A stretch of 64,000 bases of DNA, taken from contig DEVL01000003.1 of the NCBI GenBank assembly GCA_002363385.1, positions 835,160 to 899,159 of the forward strand. The letters are read 5' to 3'. Made by a program: the position numbers and the translations under genes. Positions 46,426 to 54,016 of the stretch are shown piece by piece. The stretch's first letter is position 1; every line of letters begins with the position of its first letter. The notes under the pieces were generated by a model that was not told the DNA's origin, did not search any database, and saw nothing but the letters and a program-made list of their open reading frames with translations. The DNA comes from Stenotrophomonas maltophilia (GTDB lineage: Bacteria > Pseudomonadota > Gammaproteobacteria > Xanthomonadales > Xanthomonadaceae).

Positions 46426-47901
46426 TCAGTGCCGCGTGATGTCCTCGGCAACGGTCTCCATCAGTCGCTGCGCACGTGCGCGTGTTCCTTCGCCGGCGCG
46501 CGGTGTGAGCGGCAGATCCGGGGTGATGCCGACGACTTCATCGGTACCGTCGGCACGCAACCGGACGCAGTCCGGAATGCGCATGCGCAGGTGTGAGTGC
46601 GGCAGCTCGCGCAATGGCCCGGCACTCATGAAGCCGCAGCCGTAGCCACCACTCGGGGTGCCGATGATGCGCGCGATGTGGTTGTCCTGCATGCGCGCGG
46701 CAAACATCTCGGCCGAGGACGCGGTTTTGCTGTTGGTGAGGACATACACCGGGCCGCGCCAGGCGCCCCAGTGGTGACGAAGATCCTGTGCCCAGTCGAG
46801 ACGGTGGGCGATCAGGAAATCGTCCAGCGTGTCCACGGCCGGGCTTGGCAGTGGGCCACCCGAGGTGCCCGCGGGGACCAGACGCCGGCACTGGCCGCCG
46901 TTCCATGCCTGCTGTGTCTGCCATACCCAGGACAGGTCGCAGGCCGGAAGGCTCAGGGCACGGCGCGATGCCTCAAACCTGGCGCGCTCCGCGGTGAGCA
47001 GGCGGCGGGCGGTGGCGGCAGGATGATGGTGGCGCAGGGCGTCGTCGAGTCGCTCGTACTGTTCGTCGAGATAGGGCCTGCCTGCGGCGGACTGACTGAC
47101 CAGCAGCGCGGCCGAGGTGACCGGCCGCAGGGTGAACAGTCGCGCAAGCGTGTCGCCGCTGTCATCCCCACCCGGGTTGTCGCCAACATCCACCAGCACG
47201 GCATCGACCCGATCCTGCTGGAACCGGCGCAGGCTGCTGGCGATCACGGCCACCCAGCCGTTCACCAGCAGGGCGCGCATGTCACCGATGGAATCGGCAC
47301 GGCGGAGCTGGGGCCACAGCGCGTGACACAGGCCGGGGTAGCGCAGCGCGTCGAACTCGTGCAGCCGAAGCACGCCCACCTTGCGCCCCTCCGGCAATGC
47401 CAGGATGCCGGCGCGCAGTGCAGGGTCTGCTTCGCTGTTCAATGGCGTATAGCCGGGCAGGGTTTCCAGCGGGAGGCTGAAGTCATGTCTGCCTTCATCC
47501 TCGACACCGAGCGCGGTGCACCCGGCGCCCGGCCCCAGCGCGCGCGGATCAACAGCCGGCGGCGGCGGGGCAGTGCCGCCTGCATCCAGCCGGTCGAGCA
47601 GAGCAAGGTGGCCATCATGGAAGCCCGCCAGAAAGCTGCGCAGCGCCTGGGTGGCCTGGGCATCATTGCGTGCCTCGGCAAGGTCGCGCTGCGCCCGAGC
47701 ATCAAGGGCTGGCAGATCCACCCCACTCCCGTGCGAGGCCATCCAGGCCAGGTGCGCGTAGTCGTCCTGCAAGGCTGCTTTGAGCACGGCGTAGTCTGCC
47801 TGCCAGGCGTCCTGGTCCACCGCCGCTGCCGCGCTTGTGCTACCGGCCGAGAGCATGCCCGTCGCCATCAGCAGGCCCGCCATCCATCGCATCGTTGCCA
47901 C
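46426..47901 (-). CDS. S41-family peptidase, exported
   Basis: About 491 residues with a signal peptide (MRWMAGLLMATGMLSAGSTSAAAA). The C-terminal part carries the S41 nucleophile motif NSKTASSAEMFAARMQDN (catalytic Ser) and GTPSGGYGCG. The Lys found in CtpA/Prc (GTPTFGKG) is absent, so it is tricorn/IRBP-like rather than a CtpA. No PDZ domain is obvious. GGGAGG lies upstream: it fits the GTG at 47901 (spacing 5) better than the ATG at 47892. Substrate unknown. First gene of an operon with DUF6713 and HTH genes. Confidence 0.75.
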   Translation of the reverse strand: MATMRWMAGLLMATGMLSAGSTSAAAAVDQDAWQADYAVLKAALQDDYAHLAWMASHGSGVDLPALDARAQRDLAEARNDAQATQALRSFLAGFHDGHLALLDRLDAGGTAPPPPAVDPRALGPGAGCTALGVEDEGRHDFSLPLETLPGYTPLNSEADPALRAGILALPEGRKVGVLRLHEFDALRYPGLCHALWPQLRRADSIGDMRALLVNGWVAVIASSLRRFQQDRVDAVLVDVGDNPGGDDSGDTLARLFTLRPVTSAALLVSQSAAGRPYLDEQYERLDDALRHHHPAATARRLLTAERARFEASRRALSLPACDLSWVWQTQQAWNGGQCRRLVPAGTSGGPLPSPAVDTLDDFLIAHRLDWAQDLRHHWGAWRGPVYVLTNSKTASSAEMFAARMQDNHIARIIGTPSGGYGCGFMSAGPLRELPHSHLRMRIPDCVRLRADGTDEVVGITPDLPLTPRAGEGTRARAQRLMETVAEDITRH

Positions 47902-48007
47902 CACGTCCTCCCTGAGTCGGGCCGGAACATCCGGCTTCCGCGTGACTGTCCATTCCGATCGTAGTCAATGGGACGCGTCGCAGATAGTGGCCGCGGCCGT
48001 CGATGTA

Positions 48008-48865
48008 TCAGGATTGGCAGAGTGTCCCGCAATGGTCGCTGCTGAACCCGGCAACGGCCTGCTGCAGGAGCGGAACGTCGCTTGGGTCCACCTGTTCCAG
48101 CGCTTCCTTCAACGCGTCGCGCACCGGCTGCCGTTGCGCGGGCTGCAGCATCTGCGCGTAAGGCGCTGCCGTCTCCGCCAGCGCACGGACCAGGGTCCGC
48201 TTCAGCGTGCTGCCCGCCGGCTGGGCACGCATCACCTCCAGCATCTCCAGATACTGGCGTTGCGCATTGCTGCGAAGGGTGTCGGTGCCGCCCGGTCCCA
48301 GACCGGCGAGCTCTGCGGGCGTTGCAACGGTCAGCCACGCATCCACCAGTGGCTGCATCCGTGCACCGCACTGCAGCAGGTACGGCAGCAGCAGGCCCAG
48401 CTGTGCCTGGAAGCGCTCGGCGTTTTGGTGGCCTTGGCGGGCCTGCTCGCCGGAATGGAGGAGCACGGCTGCTGGCATCGCACCCATGCCGAACTGCATC
48501 AACCGGGTGGACAGCGTTACGCCGTACTGGCACGCGTTGGTCAGCAGACCCAGGTCCGCCGTCGCGTAGTCCGGGGCCAGGACGTCGGTCCTGTTGGTCA
48601 CCGCCGCCAGCAGTTGCATGGCGCGTGGGCTGTCGAGCTGCTCCGGTGCCTTGTCGGCGTCGGCTTGCTGCAGCAGTTGCAGGTAGTCGCGGGTGGCTTC
48701 GTACTGCGCCATGAACTGCGGCGGTATGTCATCGGCACGTGCGGGTGAGGCGACCAGCCACATCACGAGGAGGGCCGCGCCCAGCGGTGTGTGGGCAGGC
48801 GCACGCGCCGGCCATGCCAGTCGTCGCGTGAGAGAAGAAAACGGGCTGCCACTCATCCGGGGCAT
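48008..48865 (-). CDS. Hypothetical exported protein
   Basis: 285 residues if started at MPRMSGSPFSS (48865); MSGSPF at 48856 is equally possible, and upstream codons (CWATPAS, CPGSP) are non-coding. A signal peptide ends near VASPARADDI. The mature part is helical and Gln/Leu/Ala-rich, with three or four cysteines (NACQYG, LLQCGAR, DHCGTLC). No family was recognised and no neighbour explains it. It is 103 bp from the S41 operon on the same strand. Confidence 0.6.
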   Translation of the reverse strand: MPRMSGSPFSSLTRRLAWPARAPAHTPLGAALLVMWLVASPARADDIPPQFMAQYEATRDYLQLLQQADADKAPEQLDSPRAMQLLAAVTNRTDVLAPDYATADLGLLTNACQYGVTLSTRLMQFGMGAMPAAVLLHSGEQARQGHQNAERFQAQLGLLLPYLLQCGARMQPLVDAWLTVATPAELAGLGPGGTDTLRSNAQRQYLEMLEVMRAQPAGSTLKRTLVRALAETAAPYAQMLQPAQRQPVRDALKEALEQVDPSDVPLLQQAVAGFSSDHCGTLCQS

Positions 48866-49094
48866 GGTCCTTGGATCGAATCGGGCATGGAGCGTAGGTG
48901 ACCCGGGGCAGGGCGGCAACCCGGTGCGCAGCATGCATCGCCGGGCATCCTGCGGGTGCCCGGCGATCGGTTTTCCTCGAATCACGGTGAGCGGAGATGC
49001 AGGCGTGGCCCAACAGCGATCTGCCTGTGCACACCTCAGAACCGCTTGCGGGGGCACAATAGCCAGTCATTCGTTGATCGATGTTGGAGGTGCC

Positions 49095-49775
49095 ATGAAC
49101 CGTTTCGTCCTGCTGGGTGTGGGGGCGCTTGCGCTCGCGGCCTGTTCCAAACCGGCGCCGTCCGATACCGCGACTCCGGCGGAGCCTGCCGCGCCGGCCA
49201 CGTCGGCCCCCGCTGCCAGCGCGCCCGCCGCCTCCGCCAGCCCGACCCTGCAGCCGCCCTCGTTCGATTGCGCCAAGGCGCAGTCCCAGGCGGAGACGCT
49301 GGTGTGTGGCGACGCGCGCCTGGCCGCGCTGGACCGCCAGCTTGCCGCGCTCTACAAGCGGGTGCAGACCAGCCCGGATGAGCTGGACATCGCGGCCGAG
49401 CAGCGCGGCTGGATCAAGGGCCGCGATGCCTGTTCGCGCGCCGTGGATCCGCATCGCTGCCTGGTGGAGTCCTACCAGACGCGGCTGGTCGAGCTGACCA
49501 TCAATGGCGGCGGCATCCCGGTGCCGGCGACCGTCGAGTACCGCTGCGACGACAACAGCAAGCCGGTGACGGCCGTGTTCTACAACGACATCGACCCGAC
49601 CGCCGCCGTAGTCAGCTGGGGCAGGGATCAGGCCATCGTGTTCCCGGTGCCGGTCACCAAGGACGACAACAACGGCGGCCGCTGGGGGCGCGAAGGCGTC
49701 GACCTTCGGACCCACAACGACCAGACCACGCTGGAGTTCTACGGCACCACCCTGCAGTGCCAAGTTGCCAGGTAA
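49095..49775 (+). CDS. Lipoprotein with LprI-like and MliC-like domains
   Basis: 226 residues. Lipobox LAACSKP (Cys17) and an Ala/Pro/Ser linker (about 18-55). The first domain (about 56-135) has FDCAKAQSQAETLVCGDARLAALDRQLAALYKRV, the DUF1311/LprI pattern. The second (about 146-224) is MliC-like, VEYRCDDNSKPVTAVFYND ... FYGTTLQCQV. Both families include inhibitors of lysozyme, so a periplasmic/outer-membrane role in resisting host or competitor lysozyme is a fair inference. In the MliC part the SGSGAxY inhibitory loop is replaced by KDDNNGGRWG, so activity against c-type lysozyme is uncertain. GGAGGT precedes the ATG at 49095. Confidence 0.75.
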   Translation: MNRFVLLGVGALALAACSKPAPSDTATPAEPAAPATSAPAASAPAASASPTLQPPSFDCAKAQSQAETLVCGDARLAALDRQLAALYKRVQTSPDELDIAAEQRGWIKGRDACSRAVDPHRCLVESYQTRLVELTINGGGIPVPATVEYRCDDNSKPVTAVFYNDIDPTAAVVSWGRDQAIVFPVPVTKDDNNGGRWGREGVDLRTHNDQTTLEFYGTTLQCQVAR

Positions 49776-49796
49776 GGGCAGCCACCGCCGCGTCGC

Positions 49797-50462
49797 TCAG
49801 CGCACGCGGCGGTAGCGCACCTCGTTCTGCCGGTCGCCTACCTCAGTGGTGACGAAGCCGTCGCGGCTCTGGCTGATGTCGAACACGCTGCTGCCGACGT
49901 TGAGCTGCCCGCCGTTGACCCAGCCGTTCAACGTCTGCCCGCGGGCCTGCGCGCTCATGCGACCGTCGCTGTCGATCCGCATGCGGATGTCGGCGTTGAA
50001 GTTGGGGTTGTAGCCCTCGAACTCGCCGATCATCCAGCCGGGCACATAGGAAGTGTGCCGGGCTCCCTGGTAGTTGTCATCGTCGTAGCGCGCATCATCC
50101 TTGTCGGCGTTGTGCGCCAATGCGCCGAGGAGGGCAGCCCCGATCAGTACGCCGGCGGCGACCTTGGCGTCATGATTGTCATTGTCATGGCGGTCATCGC
50201 GATCGCTGCCGCCATGCACGCGGAACGAGGCGCGGCAGCCATCATCGACCCAGACCTCACGACGGTCGTAGTCCCAATTGCGCCCTTGGCGGCAGTCCGC
50301 CCCGGACAGCTTGCGGTCCAGCGTGACGTAGCCAGCGCGGGGCAGTGAACAGGATTGGTAGCGGTTGTCCCGGCTTTCGCAGGTGACGAAGTCATCGGCA
50401 CGCGCGTCATCGAACGGGAGCAGCAGCAGCAACGGCGTGGACAGCAGCATACGGAAGAGCAT
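49797..50462 (-). CDS. Secreted DUF3011 protein with C-terminal beta domain
   Basis: About 221 residues from MLFRMLLSTPLLLLLPFDDARA (signal peptide); earlier in-frame ATGs at 50498 and 50549 are possible but unsupported. One DUF3011 unit (about 22-80: VTCESRDNRYQSCSLPRAG ... CRASFRV, four cysteines) is followed by an Asp/His/Asn-rich segment (GSDRDDRHDNDNHD), a short hydrophobic helix (VAAGVLIGAALLGALAH) and a C-terminal beta-rich part (IGEFEGYNPNF ... EVRYRRVR). The poly-D/H stretch could bind metals. Function unknown. Confidence 0.75.
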   Translation of the reverse strand: MLFRMLLSTPLLLLLPFDDARADDFVTCESRDNRYQSCSLPRAGYVTLDRKLSGADCRQGRNWDYDRREVWVDDGCRASFRVHGGSDRDDRHDNDNHDAKVAAGVLIGAALLGALAHNADKDDARYDDDNYQGARHTSYVPGWMIGEFEGYNPNFNADIRMRIDSDGRMSAQARGQTLNGWVNGGQLNVGSSVFDISQSRDGFVTTEVGDRQNEVRYRRVR

Positions 50463-50664
50463 GGCGTCGATTCCGGCAAGGAAAGGAGAGCGTTGCATCG
50501 TCGTCCGGGCAGCGGAAAACTCCCGTTCCCTGGCGCCGACGATGGGCACGCTGACATGAAATCCGGATGAAGATCGCTGAGCTGCGTCTACTGTCAGGTG
50601 CGACGGCGTGGTGTCGTGGTCCGCAGGCGATCAGACAGCCGCCGCTCGCCGCAGGTGCTTCGCC

Positions 50665-51063
50665 TCAGGCGCAGGCGGCCAGTGGCTGCTGGAAGCAGGC
50701 GCGGATGGCGTCGAGCAGCTCGCTCATGGTGTAGGGCTTGGGCAGGAAATGCATGCCCGGCCCGAGCTGCGGCACCACCACGGAGGGCTCCAGGCCCGAG
50801 GTGACCAGCACCGGCAGCCCCGGCTGTTCCTGCTTGACCCGGTGCGCCGCTTCGATGCCACTCACAGCACCAAGGCAGACATCGGTGAACACCAGATCGA
50901 ATCGCTCGCCGGCCTGCAGCAGGCCCAGCGCAGCTTCGGCGGAACTGACCGCGACGACTTCGCACGCCTGGCTTTCCAGCGCCATGCGACTCAGTTCACG
51001 GGTGTCCTCGGTGTCTTCGATCAACAGCACGCGGGGTTCGGGATGGTGCTTGGACAACAACAT
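50665..51063 (-). CDS. Stand-alone receiver-domain response regulator
   Basis: 132 residues, REC domain only: acidic pair in LLIEDTED, phospho-acceptor Asp in LVFTDVCLG, Thr/Ser switch in LVTSG, and Lys in FLPKPYT. There is no output domain and no adjacent histidine kinase, so it probably acts by protein-protein contact or in a phosphorelay. The frame continues upstream to 51717, but that part is the antisense of the next gene. Confidence 0.85.
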   Translation of the reverse strand: MLLSKHHPEPRVLLIEDTEDTRELSRMALESQACEVVAVSSAEAALGLLQAGERFDLVFTDVCLGAVSGIEAAHRVKQEQPGLPVLVTSGLEPSVVVPQLGPGMHFLPKPYTMSELLDAIRACFQQPLAACA

Positions 51064-51185
51064 GGAGCGTGGTTCCTGCTTACCCCCGGACAGGGGCGCG
51101 CAAGTATCGCGAGGCGCTGGTGAGGACATCGTCGACGCCGCCGAAACCCCGGGTGAAGCCGCCGTGGCGCCTGCGTTCGCGCAGC

Positions 51186-51950
51186 TCAGGCAAAGGCCAG
51201 GGACCGCCTGCGGCGGCGCCGCCAGACCCACAGCAGGGTGACCGCCAGGCCTGCCGCAGACAGCCGCAGGATCGTCGCCGGCCAACCGACGGCAGTCGCC
51301 TCGCTGATGACGAAGACGTTCCAGGCCAGGTTGAGCGAGACGTGCAGGGCCAACCCGCTCCACAGGGTGTAATCGTCCAGCGTGTTGAGCCCGGCGAACA
51401 CCAGGCCACCGATGCCGGTGATGGCGAAGACCTGCAGCGCCATGCCGCCGCCTCCGCCGAACGACCACCAGTGGACCGCGCCAAAGATCACCGCCTGTAC
51501 GAGCGCAGCGGCCAGCCAGGGCCAGCGCTGCTGGCGGTGCGCGAAGATGAAGCCGAAGCCGCGGAAGATGATTTCCTCGGCCAACGGAAACAGCACGCCG
51601 AGCATCAGCAGTGCCAGCAGATCCTGGCTGGGGTTGAACCCGCCCAGCCACCACAGGCCGAGCCAGCAGGGCAGTGTGGCCAACAGCGCCAGCGCGGGCC
51701 CCTGCCAGCCGTTCCAACGTAGTCCGAGCAGCGCGGGCAGGCGCTGCCCGGGGCGCAGCAGCAGTGCGGCCACGGCCAGCACCAGCATCACGCCCAGGCC
51801 GTTATCGAGGATGGCGCCGCCATAGGGGATCGGCAGCTTCGGAATCGGGCTGCCCAGCCACGCGGCGACGTCGCGCAGATTGATCGACGCGGCCAAGGTC
51901 AGCACGACCACGCAGGCGGCCAGCCAGCCGGGCAGGCGAAGGGACGGCAT
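51186..51950 (-). CDS. CPBP-family intramembrane metalloprotease
   Basis: 254 residues, about seven membrane helices. CAAX-protease/bacteriocin-processing (Abi/CPBP) motifs are EEIIFRGFGFIFAH (motif 1), FGAVHW (motif 2) and HVSLNLAWNV (motif 3), with the metal-binding Glu and His residues in place. Inner membrane; substrate unknown. Families include prenyl-protein CAAX proteases and immunity proteins for peptide bacteriocins. The start MPSLRLPGW (51950) was chosen over the longer open frame to 52037. Confidence 0.85.
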   Translation of the reverse strand: MPSLRLPGWLAACVVVLTLAASINLRDVAAWLGSPIPKLPIPYGGAILDNGLGVMLVLAVAALLLRPGQRLPALLGLRWNGWQGPALALLATLPCWLGLWWLGGFNPSQDLLALLMLGVLFPLAEEIIFRGFGFIFAHRQQRWPWLAAALVQAVIFGAVHWWSFGGGGGMALQVFAITGIGGLVFAGLNTLDDYTLWSGLALHVSLNLAWNVFVISEATAVGWPATILRLSAAGLAVTLLWVWRRRRRRSLAFA

Positions 51951-52103
51951 GGAGCGCTCCACATCTAGGGACTGTGCGCAGTGTCGGATGGGACCGTGGC
52001 GCCGGCATGGGGCATTGGTCGGGGGGCCATCGGTCATGGCTGTGTTGCACCACGGTCAGGTGGGACCGGCTAGAGTGCGGCTTTGCCCCTTGGAAGACCG
52101 CCC

Positions 52104-52403
52104 ATGCAATGCCCCGTATGCAAGACCCAAGCGCTGCAGATGTCCGAGCGCCAGGGCATCGAGATCGACTATTGCCCGCAGTGCCGTGGCGTGTGGCTGG
52201 ACCGTGGTGAACTGGACAAGATCATCGAGCGATCGGCCGGTGCAGCAGCGCCTGCGCCCGCGCCGGTACGCGCCGCCGCTCCGCCGCCGGCTGCCGTGCA
52301 GCACCGTGATACCCGCCATCTGGGCCAGCAGCAGTACAGCGATCAGCACGGCTACCGCAAGAAGAAGAAAGAGAGCTTCCTGTCGGACCTGTTCGACTTC
52401 TGA
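52104..52403 (+). CDS. Small zf-TFIIB-type zinc-ribbon protein
   Basis: 99 residues. N-terminal zinc ribbon with CPVC ... CPQC (MQCPVCKTQALQMSE, YCPQCRGVWLDRGELDKIIE), then an Ala/Pro linker and a Lys-rich C-terminus (GYRKKKKESFLSDLFDF). A common orphan family in proteobacteria, perhaps binding nucleic acid; function unknown. The frame opens earlier with TTG at 52083 but the ATG at 52104 is the family start. Confidence 0.85.
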   Translation: MQCPVCKTQALQMSERQGIEIDYCPQCRGVWLDRGELDKIIERSAGAAAPAPAPVRAAAPPPAAVQHRDTRHLGQQQYSDQHGYRKKKKESFLSDLFDF

Positions 52404-52421
52404 TGCATGTCTGCGCTGCGC

Positions 52422-52931
52422 TCAGGCGCGGCGCAGGATGAATTCCCGGTCGACGCTGTCGCCGACCGGGAAATCGTATTCGCCCACCTTGCTGCAGCCA
52501 TACCGTGCGTAGAAGCGTTGCGCGCCGAGGTTCTCCGACCACACGCCGACCCACAGCGTGCGCCGCTGCGGTTGATCGAGCCACGCCAGGAATGCATCCA
52601 TCAGGCGCGCCCCGTGTCCGCCACGCTGGTGGCTGGCGAGCAGGTACAGCCGCTTGAGTTCGATATCGCCCTCGCTGGCCTCGGCATGGGGCAGGCTGTT
52701 CGGGCCTGCGGCGAGATAGCCCACCACACGTTCGCCGTCGTCCAGCAGCCACGCCGCGTTGCGGGGATCGGCGAGCTCGCGCTGTTGCGGCTCGAAGGAG
52801 TAATGGCTGTCCAGAAAATCGCGAAGGTCCTGCGGCGGGTAGGAATCTCCGAAGGTTTCGGTATAGGTGGCGATGGCGATCGCCGACAGCACAGCGGCAT
52901 CGGCAACGGTGGCACGGCGGACGGTAGGCAT
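52422..52931 (-). CDS. GNAT-family N-acetyltransferase (paralogue B)
   Basis: 169 residues. Strikingly similar along its whole length to the GNAT at 27537: the paired segments TYTETFGDSYPPQDLRDFLD / TFVETFGHLYPPEDLQAFLD, GVWSENLGAQRFYARYGCSKVGEYDFPVG / GVWSENFGAQRFYARYGFSKVGTYEFPVG, and EFILRR at the end. Acetyl-CoA site: LKRLYLLASHQRGGHGARLMDAFL. It is convergent with the zinc-ribbon gene. Substrate unknown. Confidence 0.85.
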   Translation of the reverse strand: MPTVRRATVADAAVLSAIAIATYTETFGDSYPPQDLRDFLDSHYSFEPQQRELADPRNAAWLLDDGERVVGYLAAGPNSLPHAEASEGDIELKRLYLLASHQRGGHGARLMDAFLAWLDQPQRRTLWVGVWSENLGAQRFYARYGCSKVGEYDFPVGDSVDREFILRRA

Positions 52932-52988
52932 CAGGGGGCAAGGCAGCCAGGTGAGGCCCGCAGCTTACGCCATCGCCCAGGCCAGCCG

Positions 52989-53016
52989 GGTTCCGGGTAG
53001 GTCGGTACCCGGAACC
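52989..53016 (-). terminator. Hairpin after copB
   Basis: GGTTCCGGGTA / TACCCGGAACC, a perfect 11-bp stem with a 6-nt loop, 16 bp beyond the copB stop (minus strand). No strong T-run follows, so it is a likely 3' end but not a classic terminator. Confidence 0.55.
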
Positions 53017-53032
53017 TGTCATCGCCGCGGGA

Positions 53033-54016
53033 TCAGAACCAGACGCGCACGCCCGCCACCCATCGGGTATCGCGTGCGTGTTCGCCGGCCGCTTCGTGGT
53101 AGTCGGCGGTATCGCCGAACAGTCGCTCGTGACTGATGCCGATATACGGTGCGAAGCGGCGGCTGAACTCGTAGCGCAGGCGCAGGCCGGCCTCGAGTTT
53201 GTTGAGGCCGGCGCCGTTGCCATATTCGGGCTCATCCTTGGCCGAGAAGGTGGCTTCCACCAGCGGCTGCAGGATCAAGCGGTTGGTCAGCAGCAGCTCG
53301 TACTCCACTTCCACCGTGGCCGCGAGCTGGCCGCCTTCGCCGACATAGGCCGTGGCCGAGGTCTCGAACTTGTACGGCGCCAACCCCTGGATGCCGAACG
53401 CCGCCCAGGTACGTGAATCGGCCGGCCGGAAATCCTGTTTCACGCCGACCAGTACATCCCACCACGGCGACACGCTGCGCCCATACATGACTTCCAGATC
53501 GGCCGAGCCGGTGCGGCCGTCATTGCGCTCGCCTTCGCTGCGCAGCCACAGCCGGTTGATGTTGCCGCCCACCCAGCCGCTGGCCTCCCAGGCCTGGCCC
53601 GTACCGTGCTGGCCGTCCCAGTGCTCAAGGCGGTTGACCAGCAGCAGGCTGTGAATCTCCGGCGCATGCTCCATCGCGCCGTGGTCGATCGGCGGAAACG
53701 CGGCGAGCCGGTCGGCGGCGGTCACGGCCGGAATCGGCTCGAGCGGCTCGGTGGGCGCAGGCGGCTTCGGTGGGGCATGGCCCATCGCGGCGTGGTCCAT
53801 CGTTGAATGGTCCATCGTCGAGTGGTCCATCTTGGTGTGATCCATGCTGCCGTGCTCCATCGGGCGGTCATCCGCCGGTGGTGCATCGGTCGTGGTCGTG
53901 GCCGGCGCCGGCGCCGTGATATGGCCGGCATGCGACTGCGCCCAGGCGGGCGCGGCCAGCGCCAGCAGTAGGCCAGCACTCAGTGCGGACAGCATGGTGA
54001 AAGGCGAGCGGCTCAT
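53033..54016 (-). CDS. copB: Copper-resistance outer-membrane protein CopB
   Basis: 327 residues. Signal peptide MSRSPFTMLSALSAGLLLALAAPAWA, then a Met/His-rich copper-binding tract (MEHGSMDHTKMDHSTMDHST and further MDH/MGH repeats, about 58-90) and a C-terminal beta-barrel domain (about 140-327) typical of CopB/PcoB. It probably binds and sequesters Cu at the outer membrane. The start at 54016 overlaps the copA stop by 4 bp (ATGA), so the two are translationally coupled. Confidence 0.9.
   Translation of the reverse strand: MSRSPFTMLSALSAGLLLALAAPAWAQSHAGHITAPAPATTTTDAPPADDRPMEHGSMDHTKMDHSTMDHSTMDHAAMGHAPPKPPAPTEPLEPIPAVTAADRLAAFPPIDHGAMEHAPEIHSLLLVNRLEHWDGQHGTGQAWEASGWVGGNINRLWLRSEGERNDGRTGSADLEVMYGRSVSPWWDVLVGVKQDFRPADSRTWAAFGIQGLAPYKFETSATAYVGEGGQLAATVEVEYELLLTNRLILQPLVEATFSAKDEPEYGNGAGLNKLEAGLRLRYEFSRRFAPYIGISHERLFGDTADYHEAAGEHARDTRWVAGVRVWF

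Noticed and set aside
50665..51717. 350-codon frame fusing the receiver domain to upstream sequence
   Set aside because: The upstream part is an out-of-frame copy of the CPBP gene region on the same strand; the receiver has its own ATG at 51063.
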